The notes: generated by a model from the letters alone, not told the origin. 23,600 bases of DNA from Ruminococcus sp. (GCA_017961625.1 JAGCWY010000092.1:1-23600); one strand, 5' to 3'; positions 14,092 to 23,414 are shown, numbered from the stretch's first letter. Numbers and translations are program-made.

Positions 14092-16302
14092 ATGGCGAAA
14101 CATATCTTGACAAGGCTGCTGGCAGGTCTGGCAGCAACGGCTATGCTCGTTCCCGCAGTGAACAGCATACCGGCAGCAGAAAGAACAGTTGCAGCCGCTG
14201 ACGACTGCAACGACGACTGGCTCCATGTTAACGATAAGGCACAGATCGTTGACAAGGACGGAAATGAAGTATGGCTGACAGGTGTAAACTGGTTCGGCTA
14301 CAACGTAGGCAGTCAGGTGTTTGACGGCGCATGGTCGGCAAACGTACATCACTGCCTCGACCTTATCGCAGATCACGGATTCAATCTTCTCCGTGTACCT
14401 ATGTCCACAGAGATCATACTACAGTGGAAAAACAAGAAGCCCGATCCGATAATAAAGCTCAATGAGTATGAGAACCCTGAGCTGACTATCGAGGGCGAGG
14501 TAGGCGGTACTCCAATGTACAGCTTCGATATCTGGAACAAGGTAGTGGAGTGGTGCAAGGAGGACGGTCTCAAGATCATGATGGATATCCATTGTGCTAC
14601 GAGCAACTCCGCAGGTCACAATGTACCTCTGTGGTATGATGATAATTATTCCACAAAGGACTGGTTGGACGCACTCTCATGGTTCACAGACTACTACAAG
14701 AACGACGATACCATTATCGCTATCGACCTTAAGAACGAGCCACACGGCAAGCCTGAGGAAGGTAAGTTCGCAAAATGGGACGACTCAAAGGACCAGAACA
14801 ATTGGAAGTATGCTGCTGAGCAGGGTGCTATGGCTTGTCTCAACAACAATCCAAATCTCCTTATCATGGTAGAGGGTGTTGAATGCTATCCAAAGTTTGA
14901 AGAGGGCGCTGACTGGAGCACTCCTTCCGTTGACTATGCGAACTACGATAAGCCCAGCAAAGTATGGGGCGCATGGTGGGGAGCCAATCTCCGCGGCGTA
15001 AAGGATCATCCCGTAGATATCGGTCAGTACAACAAGCAGATAGTTTACTCTCCTCACGACTACGGTCCGGGAGTATGGGAGCAGAAATGGTTCTATCTTG
15101 ACGATCCTAACAAGACATTTACACGTCAGACCCTTCTTGACGATTACTGGTACGGTACATGGGCATACCTTGTTGAAGAGAATATGTATCCTCTCCTTAT
15201 CGGCGAGTGGGGCGGCTTCGTAGACAAGGAACATGATACCACAGGCGAGAATGTTCACTGGCTCACAGAGCTCCGTGATTATATGATAGACAAGCATATT
15301 CACCATACATTCTGGTGCTTCAATGAGAATTCATCGGATACAGGCGGACTTGTTTACGACAACTTCCAGAAATGGGACGACGTTAAGTATGAATTCGTAA
15401 AGCCTGCTCTCTGGCAGACAAATGACGGCAAGTTCATAAGTCTCGATCATCAGATACCGCTTGGTACAGCTGGAAACGGTATAACACTTTCCGATTATTA
15501 TTCAGGTAGTTCAACACCTACCACAAGACCTACGACAACTACTTCCACGGGCACGACCACTTCTGTAACAACTACTTCGGAGATAACAACTACTACAAGC
15601 AGCTCCGAGACTACTACGACCACAACATCGTCGGATACAACGACAACCACCTCTGAAACCACGACAACCACAACAACGTTCACGACCACTTCAACAACTA
15701 CATTGACACATCCTCATTATAATTTTAACAGTGTAATATCCTATCCAACGAAGACGGTATATACCGAAGGCGAAAAGCTTGACGTAAGCGGATTTGTATT
15801 TGCTGTAACTTCGTCTTCCGGTGAGGAAACGACCTATGATTATAAAAAAGCAAACGGAGAGGTCGAGAGTAAAGTTATAAACAAGGACGGAAATGAAGAG
15901 TACAGCAGTAAGTTTAATACACTTCCCGCAGGCGAATATACTGTAAAGATCATTTTTGCCGGACTTCATACGCAGAATAATGTTTGCTATGGCATTGATT
16001 GTTCGTATAAAGTTACTATTGAGCCTAAAAATACAAACGGTTCCGGTCCGAATGATGATATTCTGTGGGGCGACGCAAACTGCGACGGCGGCATAGATAT
16101 GGCAGACGCTGTTCTTATCATGCAGAGCCTTGCTAATCCGAACAAGTACGGCGTTGACGGTTCTGACTCAAAGCATATCACAAGCAAGGGCCAGGAGCAG
16201 GCTGACGTTGATACAGCCACAAAGGGCATCACTTCAAACGACGCCCTCCAGATACAGCTCTTCCTTCTTGGCAAGATAAAATCTCTTGTTCCCAACGGCT
16301 GA
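14092..16302 (+). CDS. GH5 cellulase with Ig-like domain and dockerin
   Basis: 736-residue secreted endoglucanase that joins the cellulosome. Residues 1-35 are a signal peptide. The GH5 barrel (about 42-465) resembles subfamily 1 enzymes: WLTGVNWFGYNVG, the acid/base Glu in DLKNEPHG near 216, the YSPHDYGPGVW motif, and the nucleophile Glu in LIGEWGGF near 370. A Thr/Ser linker (about 472-540) leads to a beta-sandwich, bacterial Ig-like domain (about 541-645; YPTKTVYTEGEKLDVSGFVF). The C-terminal dockerin (about 657-733) has GDANCDGGIDMADAVLIMQS and ADVDTATKGITSNDALQIQ, the classic R. flavefaciens type. GAGAGGG ribosome site. It is the only cellulosomal gene on its transcript. Confidence 0.95.
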   Translation: MAKHILTRLLAGLAATAMLVPAVNSIPAAERTVAAADDCNDDWLHVNDKAQIVDKDGNEVWLTGVNWFGYNVGSQVFDGAWSANVHHCLDLIADHGFNLLRVPMSTEIILQWKNKKPDPIIKLNEYENPELTIEGEVGGTPMYSFDIWNKVVEWCKEDGLKIMMDIHCATSNSAGHNVPLWYDDNYSTKDWLDALSWFTDYYKNDDTIIAIDLKNEPHGKPEEGKFAKWDDSKDQNNWKYAAEQGAMACLNNNPNLLIMVEGVECYPKFEEGADWSTPSVDYANYDKPSKVWGAWWGANLRGVKDHPVDIGQYNKQIVYSPHDYGPGVWEQKWFYLDDPNKTFTRQTLLDDYWYGTWAYLVEENMYPLLIGEWGGFVDKEHDTTGENVHWLTELRDYMIDKHIHHTFWCFNENSSDTGGLVYDNFQKWDDVKYEFVKPALWQTNDGKFISLDHQIPLGTAGNGITLSDYYSGSSTPTTRPTTTTSTGTTTSVTTTSEITTTTSSSETTTTTTSSDTTTTTSETTTTTTTFTTTSTTTLTHPHYNFNSVISYPTKTVYTEGEKLDVSGFVFAVTSSSGEETTYDYKKANGEVESKVINKDGNEEYSSKFNTLPAGEYTVKIIFAGLHTQNNVCYGIDCSYKVTIEPKNTNGSGPNDDILWGDANCDGGIDMADAVLIMQSLANPNKYGVDGSDSKHITSKGQEQADVDTATKGITSNDALQIQLFLLGKIKSLVPNG

Positions 16303-16324
16303 GAGCAGAACTGAATAATTACTG

Positions 16325-16350
16325 CGGCACGGTTTTTACCGTGCCGTTTT
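16325..16350 (+). terminator. Intrinsic terminator of the GH5 gene
   Basis: CGGCACGGT pairs with ACCGTGCCG over 9 bp around a T-rich loop and is followed by TTTTGT, 22 bp after the stop codon. Confidence 0.9.
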
Positions 16351-16373
16351 GTATATATTACGGCAGAAAATAC

Positions 16374-16402
16374 TTTACAAACATTGGACTTTCTGATATA
16401 AT
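16374..16402 (+). promoter_or_regulatory. SigA-type promoter of the lepA operon
   Basis: TTTACA (16374-16379), a 17-bp spacer, TATAAT (16397-16402). Leader of about 30 nt before the TTG at 16440. Confidence 0.82.
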
Positions 16403-16439
16403 TATACTGAGTTATTATGTTTTGAAAAGAGGTAAAACT

Positions 16440-18242
16440 TTGGCTAACGATAAGATAAGAAACTTTTGTATCATAGCGCATATAGATCACGGCAAATCCA
16501 CACTTGCCGACCGTATCCTCGAAAAGACCGATACCGTTGCTATCCGCGACATGGAGGATCAGCTTCTTGACAACATGGACATCGAGCGTGAAAGGGGAAT
16601 CACTATAAAAGCACGTGCGGTTCGTCTTAAGTATACCGCTCAGGACGGCGAGGACTATATCTTCAACCTCATAGACACTCCCGGTCATGTTGACTTCAAT
16701 TATGAAGTATCGCGCTCACTTGCTGCCTGCGAGGGAGCTATACTCGTTGTTGACGCTTCTCAGGGAATAGAGGCTCAGACACTTGCCAACACCTACCTTG
16801 CCATTGAGCATGATCTTGAAGTTGTTCCCGTTGTTAACAAGATAGATCTTCCTTCGGCTGACCCGGAAAGAGTCTGCAATGAAGTGGAGAACGTAATAGG
16901 CATACCTGCTATGGACGCTCCACGTATATCGGCAAAAATGGGTACCAATATCGAGGCTGTTCTCGAAAAGATAGTAACGGATATACCTGCACCTCAAGGA
17001 GACCCGGAAAAGCCCCTTAAAGCACTTATCTTCGACAGCTATTACGACTCCTACAAGGGCGTTATCATATACGTCCGCGTGAAGGAGGGACGTGTAAAGG
17101 TGGGGGACAATATCCGCCTCATGGCTACTGGAGCTGTTTTCAACGTAGTTGAGGCAGGCTTCATGGACGCTTCAAACCTTGTGAACAACGGCCGCCTTGA
17201 AGCAGGCGAGGTTGGCTATATAGCTGCTTCTATCAAGAGCATCGGCGATACTCAGGTGGGAGATACTGTCACCAACAACGATAACCCGTGCGACGAGCCC
17301 CTTCCAGGCTACCGCAAGGTAAATCCCATGGTATTCTCGGGTATATACCCTGCTGACGGAGCAAAGTACGGAGATCTAAGGGACGCCCTTGAAAAGCTCC
17401 AGCTCAACGACGCTTCGCTATCATTCGAGCCCGAGACCTCTATAGCTCTCGGCTTCGGCTTCCGCTGCGGCTTCCTGGGACTTCTCCATATGGAAATAAT
17501 CCAGGAGAGACTGGAGAGAGAGTATAATCTTGACCTTATAACTACTGCGCCGTCGGTAATATACAAGGTCACTCTGACAAACGGCGAGGTGCAGTATATC
17601 GACAATCCCACGAATTATCCGGATCCTGCACTGATACAGACCGCAGAGGAGCCTATGGTTAAGGCAAGCATACTCTCACCGTCGGACTATGTGGGAAATA
17701 TTATGGAGCTGTGTCAGGACAGACGCGGCAATTTCAAGGACATGAAGTACCTTGACGATACCCGTGTGGAGCTTCATTACGAACTGCCACTGAACGAGAT
17801 AGTATACGACTTCTTCGACGTGCTGAAATCCCGTACAAAGGGCTATGCTTCCTTTGATTATGAGATGATGGGCTATGTTCCAAGCAAGCTGGTGAAGCTT
17901 GATATACTCCTTAACGGCGAAGTAGTGGACGCTCTCAGCTTTATAATACACACAGACAAGGCTTACTCAAGAGCACGTAAAATAGCTGAAAAGCTAAAAG
18001 AAAACATTCCGCGTCAGCTCTTCGAGGTGCCGATACAGGCTGCGATAGGCGGCAAGATAATCGCACGTGAGACCGTAAAGGCAATGCGCAAGGACGTACT
18101 TGCGAAGTGCTACGGCGGTGATATAACCCGAAAGAAGAAACTGCTGGAAAAGCAGAAGGAAGGAAAGAAGCGTATGCGTCAGCTCGGTACTGTAGAGGTG
18201 CCGCAGGAGGCGTTCATGAGCGTTCTCAAGCTTGACAGCTGA
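16440..18242 (+). CDS. lepA: Elongation factor 4 (LepA)
   Basis: 600-residue ribosome-binding GTPase, the usual LepA length. It acts on the translating ribosome or in 30S assembly. Motifs: P-loop AHIDHGKST, switch region RERGITIKA, DTPGHVDF, and NKIDLP for guanine recognition. The LepA-specific C-terminal domain is complete (VPIQAAIGGKIIARETVKAMRKDV, then KKRMRQLGTVEVPQEAF). The start is a TTG at 16440 behind AAGAGGT; there is no ATG or GTG in frame after the promoter. A GTG at 16341 in the same frame lies inside the upstream terminator and before this promoter. First gene of a four-gene unit ending in hemW, a common pairing in Firmicutes. Confidence 0.97.
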   Translation: MANDKIRNFCIIAHIDHGKSTLADRILEKTDTVAIRDMEDQLLDNMDIERERGITIKARAVRLKYTAQDGEDYIFNLIDTPGHVDFNYEVSRSLAACEGAILVVDASQGIEAQTLANTYLAIEHDLEVVPVVNKIDLPSADPERVCNEVENVIGIPAMDAPRISAKMGTNIEAVLEKIVTDIPAPQGDPEKPLKALIFDSYYDSYKGVIIYVRVKEGRVKVGDNIRLMATGAVFNVVEAGFMDASNLVNNGRLEAGEVGYIAASIKSIGDTQVGDTVTNNDNPCDEPLPGYRKVNPMVFSGIYPADGAKYGDLRDALEKLQLNDASLSFEPETSIALGFGFRCGFLGLLHMEIIQERLEREYNLDLITTAPSVIYKVTLTNGEVQYIDNPTNYPDPALIQTAEEPMVKASILSPSDYVGNIMELCQDRRGNFKDMKYLDDTRVELHYELPLNEIVYDFFDVLKSRTKGYASFDYEMMGYVPSKLVKLDILLNGEVVDALSFIIHTDKAYSRARKIAEKLKENIPRQLFEVPIQAAIGGKIIARETVKAMRKDVLAKCYGGDITRKKKLLEKQKEGKKRMRQLGTVEVPQEAFMSVLKLDS

Positions 18243-18259
18243 TAATAACGGAGGATTGT

Positions 18260-18679
18260 ATGGTAAACTATATCATTCTCGGCCTGCTTGCGGCTGTATG
18301 TTCCGTAAGCTTTATCGCCGTTATAACTGAATGCTTTGTGCCGAAAAACTCTGGTGTCGGACGTATGCTCCGCGCAGTCAGGATAAGGCTCCGGGAGAAG
18401 TCGCTGACGAGCTTCTGTGTTAGCACCATAGTTCTGCTGATATTTGGGCTTATCGTCCATGATAACTTCATGAAGCTCTTAATGGCTATCGGTATAATGC
18501 TGATAACGCTTCTGATACTGCACCCTGAGGACTTTTTATGTATTTTCAGGCAGCGCAGAAGGGCTTCAAAACAGAAGCGTCTTGGACTTACTTCGATGAA
18601 TACAAAAACGGCTCCTGCGGCAAGGCTTGCAAGGAAGCTGGAGCCTGCTGATGCAGAGTCTGTGAAAGGAAATGAATAG
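18260..18679 (+). CDS. Hypothetical membrane protein in the lepA-hemW operon
   Basis: 139 residues, family not recognised. One hydrophobic helix at residues 3-25, a short basic loop, then a hydrophobic block at about 50-90 that could hold two more helices. The C-terminal 45 residues are basic and Ala-rich, probably cytoplasmic. A GGAGGA ribosome site lies before the ATG, 17 bp after lepA. Its 3' end comes within 2 bp of the next gene's preferred start, so it should be co-expressed with it. Confidence 0.75.
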   Translation: MVNYIILGLLAAVCSVSFIAVITECFVPKNSGVGRMLRAVRIRLREKSLTSFCVSTIVLLIFGLIVHDNFMKLLMAIGIMLITLLILHPEDFLCIFRQRRRASKQKRLGLTSMNTKTAPAARLARKLEPADAESVKGNE

Positions 18680-18680
18680 T

Positions 18681-19019
18681 ATGAGCATATACACCTGTCC
18701 CCACTGTGGAGAAAAGACATTTACTCCCATTACAAAGGCAATGGCAGGAACTATGAAGTCAAAGGGCAAAGCATGTCCAAAGTGCGGTATGCTCTGCGTG
18801 AACGGCAAGGGAGCAACTATCTTCAATGCGCTGTATTGTCTTGCCGCTTTTGTGTTCATAGTCATTGTTTATTGCAACGGACTGAGAACAGAGTGGATGT
18901 TTACCCATGAGATGCCAATCTGCATTGGTATTATCATTTCGATGTTTATCGTTCCGAGGTTGGTAAGTGCATTTTGCTTTAAAATGATGCAATCCATACG
19001 CCTTGACGCATACAAATGA
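18681..19019 (+). CDS. Zinc-ribbon membrane protein, function unknown
   Basis: 112 residues. An N-terminal zinc ribbon has two Cys pairs, CPHC (C6, C9) and CPKC (C32, C35), followed by two transmembrane helices (about 50-68 and 75-95). The zinc knuckle should lie in the cytoplasm. An ATG at 18672 is in frame but only 1 nt from the AAAGGA ribosome site; the ATG at 18681 is better spaced. The stop overlaps the hemW start as ATGA, so the two are translationally coupled. No functional link to HemW can be read from the sequence. Confidence 0.78.
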   Translation: MSIYTCPHCGEKTFTPITKAMAGTMKSKGKACPKCGMLCVNGKGATIFNALYCLAAFVFIVIVYCNGLRTEWMFTHEMPICIGIIISMFIVPRLVSAFCFKMMQSIRLDAYK

Positions 19020-20110
19020 GAGACCTCGGTATTTATATCCATGTACCCTTCTGCGGAAAGAAGTGTGGCTACTGTGATTTCTATTCCGTAGGCTATACAA
19101 GGCAGGCGGCTGAGGACTATGTTTTGGCTGTGCTGCGGAATATCCGGTATTATTCGGACAAGCAGCGAACAGTCAGTACGGTGTACTTCGGGGGAGGTAC
19201 TCCATCTCTTCTTGCCCCGGAGCAGCTAGATAGTATACTTGTTGGTATAGGAAACTGTTTTGCTCTAGATACGAAGGCTGAGATAACCCTTGAGGCTAAT
19301 CCATGTACCCTGAATGATGAGAAGCTGTATGAGTTTCGGAAAATAGGGATAAACCGTCTGTCAATCGGAGTTCAGTCAATGATTGACAGTGAGCTGGAAA
19401 TGCTGGGAAGAGTTCACAGTGCGGAAAGAGCGGAAAGGGCGGTGCTTGACGCTGCAAAAGCTGGATTTGACAATATCTCTTGCGATCTTTTGATAGCTTT
19501 GCCGAATCAGGGTACTGAAAGTCTGCGGTATTCCATAGAACGGCTTACGGCTTTGCCAGTGCAGCATATTTCGGCGTACATTCTCAAGACTGAGGAGGGT
19601 ACGCCTTTTGACTGCGACGATATAAAGTTAAGGCTCCCCGATGAGGACGTTACTGCCGAGCTTTACTTTGAAATGGTAAGAATCCTTGAAGAGAGAGGCT
19701 TCATGCAGTATGAGGTGTCGAACTTCGCTGTGAAGGACTTTGAGAGCCGTCATAACTGCCGTTACTGGAAGTGCGAGGACTACCTCGGTATCGGTCCCGC
19801 GGCTCATTCCTGCTATAACGGGAAAAGATTTGCGGTGGAGCGCGATATCACGGGATTTATACGCGACGATGTGCAGAGTGTTACGGTAACTGACGAAAGT
19901 CCCTGCGGTTATGAGGAGTTCGCAATGCTGAGGCTGAGATTGAAAGAGGGACTTCGGTTCAGCGATGTTCCGGAGCACAGGGCGGAAATCGAAGGGAAGC
20001 TGCTGCCGCTTATACGTGAAGGCTATGCCGGGACGGACGGCGAAAGGGTCTGGCTCACGCCCAAGGGGTTCTTAATGTCGAATTCCGTTATTGAGTACCT
20101 TATCTTTTAG
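19016..20110 (+). CDS. hemW: Radical SAM haem chaperone HemW
   Basis: 364 residues. Related to oxygen-independent coproporphyrinogen III oxidase but in the HemW branch, which hands haem to target proteins. The radical SAM cluster motif CGKKCGYCDFYS has Cys at 13, 17 and 20, followed by VYFGGGTPS and the SAM-site segments EANPCTLN and GINRLSIGVQS. The NCRYWKCEDYLGIGPAAHS motif near residue 245 and the C-terminal helical domain are present. The length fits HemW rather than the longer HemN. It starts on the ATGA shared with the upstream gene and ends before a strong terminator. Confidence 0.93.
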   Translation: MRDLGIYIHVPFCGKKCGYCDFYSVGYTRQAAEDYVLAVLRNIRYYSDKQRTVSTVYFGGGTPSLLAPEQLDSILVGIGNCFALDTKAEITLEANPCTLNDEKLYEFRKIGINRLSIGVQSMIDSELEMLGRVHSAERAERAVLDAAKAGFDNISCDLLIALPNQGTESLRYSIERLTALPVQHISAYILKTEEGTPFDCDDIKLRLPDEDVTAELYFEMVRILEERGFMQYEVSNFAVKDFESRHNCRYWKCEDYLGIGPAAHSCYNGKRFAVERDITGFIRDDVQSVTVTDESPCGYEEFAMLRLRLKEGLRFSDVPEHRAEIEGKLLPLIREGYAGTDGERVWLTPKGFLMSNSVIEYLIF

Positions 20111-20241
20111 TTCTTGCGAGCTACGCTACCGTTCAATGAGTTCCATATAATTTATAGCGAGATGAATGAGCTGTCGAGGCTGCCAGCCCCAAACATTCTC
20201 AACTCTCAACCCAAAGTGGATTTTTATGCTGTTAACGCAAA

Positions 20242-20282
20242 GCCCCGAAGCAAATTGGTTAAATTGCTTCGGGGCGTTTTTT
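20242..20282 (+). terminator. Intrinsic terminator of the lepA-hemW operon
   Basis: GCCCCGAAGCAA pairs with TTGCTTCGGGGC over 12 bp around a 10-nt loop, then GTTTTTT. It sits between convergent genes, and its T-run meets the stop codon of the minus-strand gene. The 130 bp between hemW and the hairpin hold nothing I recognise. Confidence 0.93.
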
Positions 20283-21204
20283 ATTTTCCTGCTGACAGTG
20301 ATTTTACTATACTGTCAAATACCGGGAAGTCCTTGTCGTATGTCTCTTGCATTTCCTCTTTACTGTCATTAACAAGCTTTATGGGTTTTCTTATGGCAAG
20401 GAACATATCATCTGTAATACAATCCTCAGGAACTCCTATCTTTTGAGCAAAATTCGTGCCCTTAAGATAGTAGAACCAGTCCTTTACATGGGGATCGTCA
20501 GGGTATATACTGCTCAGATCCGTTAGAGTCTGATCGGGCACAAGCAACTCCTCGGTGGTTTGCTTGTTGCCTATGATTATAACAGCCTCTGCGCTGTTCA
20601 GGTATGTGGTAAGCTTTACCGATGCTCCGCTGGTATAATTATCGTATTCATTGCTAGAGTAGGGGATATAGTATACCGAAGCGAGTACCTTTCCGTTGCC
20701 ATTGAAATCCTCGGTGAATTCTGTGAAGAAGTCTTCAAGAAAGACCGAGCCGCCTACGTCGTTGTTTTGGCATAGCATAAGCACTGTCATATCAGGACGC
20801 GGAGTACGGAGTATATCAGCTATAAGGAATATCGCCAGTACTACGAAAAATGTGCCGAGTCCGAGCCACCATTTGTTGTGGTAGAAGAAATTGCCTATCT
20901 TTTTGCCTAAGGTAAGCTTTATCTCTTCTTCCTTCTCCTCGTGTATAGCAGATTCTTCCTCGCTTATAAGTCCTTGCTTAAGGCGCATGAGCTCTATCCT
21001 CTCGTCGTGTATCTTCTTTTCATAAGCTTCACGCTTTTCCTTTTCGTGCTGTGCGTACTGACGTTCTATCTCCTGCTGTTTGCGCTCATTTTCCTCCTCA
21101 CGTAGCTTGTTAAGCTCCTTTGCAGTCAGAAATACGCTTTTTTCAATGTCAAGCTTTTCGTCGATATCATTTTCGGAAATGTTGTTTTTTTCGTTATCCT
21201 TCAT
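20281..21204 (-). CDS. Coiled-coil, single-pass membrane protein of unknown function
   Basis: 307 residues, not a family I recognise. The first 100 residues are highly charged and predicted coiled coil (runs such as LNKLREEENERKQQEIERQY). One transmembrane helix follows (about 115-133, WWLGLGTFFVVLAIFLIAD), then an outside domain of about 170 residues (DMTVLMLCQN..., FLEDFFTEFTEDFNGNG) whose alternating beta/alpha pattern resembles small solute-binding-like domains. The RBS is AAGGA. It lies 52 bp after lysS and probably ends the greA-lysS transcript, though a GC hairpin lies between. Confidence 0.8.
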   Translation of the reverse strand: MKDNEKNNISENDIDEKLDIEKSVFLTAKELNKLREEENERKQQEIERQYAQHEKEKREAYEKKIHDERIELMRLKQGLISEEESAIHEEKEEEIKLTLGKKIGNFFYHNKWWLGLGTFFVVLAIFLIADILRTPRPDMTVLMLCQNNDVGGSVFLEDFFTEFTEDFNGNGKVLASVYYIPYSSNEYDNYTSGASVKLTTYLNSAEAVIIIGNKQTTEELLVPDQTLTDLSSIYPDDPHVKDWFYYLKGTNFAQKIGVPEDCITDDMFLAIRKPIKLVNDSKEEMQETYDKDFPVFDSIVKSLSAGK

Positions 21205-21227
21205 AAGTGTATCCTTTATAATATAAT

Positions 21228-21247
21228 GGGCGGCATTTTAGCCGCCC
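21228..21247 (-). terminator. GC-rich hairpin between lysS and the membrane protein gene
   Basis: GGGCGGC pairs with GCCGCCC over 7 bp around a 6-nt loop. The downstream sequence on the minus strand is ATTATATTATA, not a solid T-run, so termination is likely partial. It may reduce expression of the distal gene. Confidence 0.45.
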
Positions 21248-21256
21248 CCTGATTAA

Positions 21257-22879
21257 TTATTCCTTTGTTTCTTCTGTGCCTGACTGACGTCCGCCGTTAG
21301 CCGGTAGGGGCTTCATTGTCGGGAAGAGAAGAACGTCCCTTATTGATGCGCTGTTTGTGAGAAGCATTACTAGACGGTCAATACCGTAGCCGATACCGCC
21401 TGTAGGTGGCATACCGATCTCCAGTGCGGTGAGGAAGTCCTCATCTGTTCGGTTAGCTTCCTCGTCACCCTGACTGAGAGCTTCTTCCTGAGCCTTGAAA
21501 CGCTCACGCTGGTCGATAGGATCATTCAGCTCAGAGTAAGCATTGCACATCTCCCTGCCTGTTATGAACAGCTCGAAGCGCTCAACATAGTCGGGAGCGT
21601 CGGGCTTCTTCTTGGTGAGAGGTGATATCTCTATGGGGTGATCCATTATAAAGGTCGGCTGTATGAGGTGTTCCTCAACGAAAGCCTCAAAGAAGAGGTT
21701 GAGGATATCACCGCGCTTGTGGCGGTCTTCATACTCTACGCCCTTTTCATCTGCTATCTTGCGGGCTTCTTCAAGAGTTTTTATCTCGTTGAAGTCAACT
21801 CCGGAATACTTCTTTACTGCGTCTATCATAGTAAGTCTTTCAAATGGCTTACCAAGGTCAATCATGTATTCGCCGTAGGGAACACAGGTAGTTCCGCAGA
21901 CCTGCTGAGCTACATGACGGAACATATTCTCTGTAAGGTCCATCATTCCGTAGTAGTCAGTGTAAGCCTGATAGAGCTCCATGAGTGTGAACTCAGGATT
22001 ATGACGGGTGTCAACGCCCTCGTTTCGGAAAACTCTACCTATCTCATATACCCTTTCAAGTCCGCCGACGATGAGTCTCTTTAAGTAGAGCTCAAGGCTT
22101 ATACGGAGCTTTACGTCCTCGTCGAGGGCGTTATAGTGAGTTTCAAAAGGTCTTGCAGCTGCGCCTCCTGCGTTGGAAACTAACATGGGGGTCTCTACCT
22201 CCATGAAGCCTTGATCGTCAAGGTAGCGTCTTATAGCTGCGATTATCTTTGAGCGCTTTACGAATGTGTCCTTGACGTCGGGATTGATAATGAGGTCAAG
22301 GTAGCGCTGACGGTATCTAGTGTCTGTATCCTTCAAGCCGTGCCATTTTTCGGGGAGGGGGAGGAGAGACTTTGAAAGGAGCTGTATACTCTTTGCGTGT
22401 ACTGATATCTCGCCCTTCTTAGTCCTGAAAACATAGCCCTCAACGCCGACGATATCGCCGATATCCCACTTCTTCTTGAACTCCTTGAAGAGGTCTGCAC
22501 CTACGTCGTTGGAGCGCACATAGACCTGTATGCGGTCGGAAGCGTCACGAACGTCGATGAAGTTTGCCTTGCCCATATCTCTCCAGCTCATTATACGACC
22601 TGCGATACGGACGATATTTTCATTCAGCTTTTCCAGCTCTGCCGTCTTCTTTTCCTCGTCGTTGCCTACAGCGGCAAGTATCTCAGCTTCCTTAGCCTCG
22701 TACTCCTTCTTGTAGTCAGCAGCGTGACCTGTTACGTCAAACTTTGTTATGACAAAGGGGTCGTGCTCCAGCTCGCGGAGACCAGCAAGCTTTTCAAGGC
22801 GGTCCTTCTTTAGTATATTTATATCCTGTACCGGCTCTTCTTCAGCCTGTGCAGGGGAGTTTAACTGGTTTTCGCTCAT
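21257..22879 (-). CDS. lysS: Lysyl-tRNA synthetase, class II
   Basis: 540 residues; charges tRNA-Lys with lysine. The N-terminal OB-fold anticodon-binding domain includes IAGRIMSWRDMGKANFIDVRD. The class II core has motif 1 (GFMEVETPMLVSNAGGAAARPF), motif 2 (RVFRNEGVDTRHNPEFT) and motif 3 (GGIGYGIDRLVMLL), with LFPTMKP after it. It is slightly longer than the usual 490-505 residues because of an acidic N-terminal extension of about 35 residues (AQAEEEPVQD) and a short tail. It starts 19 bp after greA with an AAAGGA site, the common greA-lysS operon of Firmicutes. Confidence 0.97.
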   Translation of the reverse strand: MSENQLNSPAQAEEEPVQDINILKKDRLEKLAGLRELEHDPFVITKFDVTGHAADYKKEYEAKEAEILAAVGNDEEKKTAELEKLNENIVRIAGRIMSWRDMGKANFIDVRDASDRIQVYVRSNDVGADLFKEFKKKWDIGDIVGVEGYVFRTKKGEISVHAKSIQLLSKSLLPLPEKWHGLKDTDTRYRQRYLDLIINPDVKDTFVKRSKIIAAIRRYLDDQGFMEVETPMLVSNAGGAAARPFETHYNALDEDVKLRISLELYLKRLIVGGLERVYEIGRVFRNEGVDTRHNPEFTLMELYQAYTDYYGMMDLTENMFRHVAQQVCGTTCVPYGEYMIDLGKPFERLTMIDAVKKYSGVDFNEIKTLEEARKIADEKGVEYEDRHKRGDILNLFFEAFVEEHLIQPTFIMDHPIEISPLTKKKPDAPDYVERFELFITGREMCNAYSELNDPIDQRERFKAQEEALSQGDEEANRTDEDFLTALEIGMPPTGGIGYGIDRLVMLLTNSASIRDVLLFPTMKPLPANGGRQSGTEETKE

Positions 22880-22898
22880 TTTAAGTGTCCTTTCGATT

Positions 22899-23369
22899 TT
22901 ACTTTGAGATATCTATTACCTCGAATTTCAGCTCGCCTGCTGGAGCTTCAACGATAAAGGTATCGCCCACTCTCTTCTTCATTGCAGCCTTGCCGATAGG
23001 AGATTCATCGGAGATAAGACCTTCTCTTACGTTGGCGTGGTTGGTTCCCACGATAGTAAATGTCTCTGTCTTGCCTGTATCAAGGCGTTTGATAGTGATC
23101 TTTGAGCTCATACCGATCTCATCAACGGAAATGCTCTCGTCGTCAACTATCTCGGCATTGTCGATAGTGTACTGAAGTTCCTGAATGTGAGCCTCAAGGA
23201 TAGCCTGTTCGTTTTTAGCTTCGTCGTACTCGGCGTTCTCGGAGAGGTCACCGTAGGAACGTGCGACCTTAAGTCTTTCAGCGACTTCCTTACGTTTATT
23301 GATCTTGAGGTCGTCGAGCTCTGCAACGAGCTTGTCGTAGCTTTCTCTGGACATCTTCTTAGTAGCCAT
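22899..23369 (-). CDS. greA: Transcription elongation factor GreA
   Basis: 156 residues, standard size. GreA rescues backtracked RNA polymerase by stimulating transcript cleavage. The N-terminal coiled coil carries the tip motif SYGDLSENAEYDEAKNEQ with the two acidic residues that reach the active site. The C-terminal FKBP-like domain ends with DESPIGKAAMKKRVGD. The ATG follows AAGGAG at good spacing. First gene of the operon with lysS. Confidence 0.97.
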   Translation of the reverse strand: MATKKMSRESYDKLVAELDDLKINKRKEVAERLKVARSYGDLSENAEYDEAKNEQAILEAHIQELQYTIDNAEIVDDESISVDEIGMSSKITIKRLDTGKTETFTIVGTNHANVREGLISDESPIGKAAMKKRVGDTFIVEAPAGELKFEVIDISK

Positions 23370-23414
23370 ATCAATGCACTCCTTAATATTTGATAATAAA
23401 TAGCATTACACACT

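Noticed and set aside
14785..15306. 173-codon minus-strand frame
   Set aside because: Antisense to the GH5 catalytic barrel; no recognisable domain.
16341..16439. Upstream GTG start for lepA
   Set aside because: It lies in the terminator of the previous gene and before the lepA promoter; TTG at 16440 has a ribosome site and gives the standard N-terminus.
15987..16688. 233-codon minus-strand frame
   Set aside because: Spans the GH5 dockerin, a terminator, the lepA promoter and the lepA P-loop in antisense; an overlap artefact.
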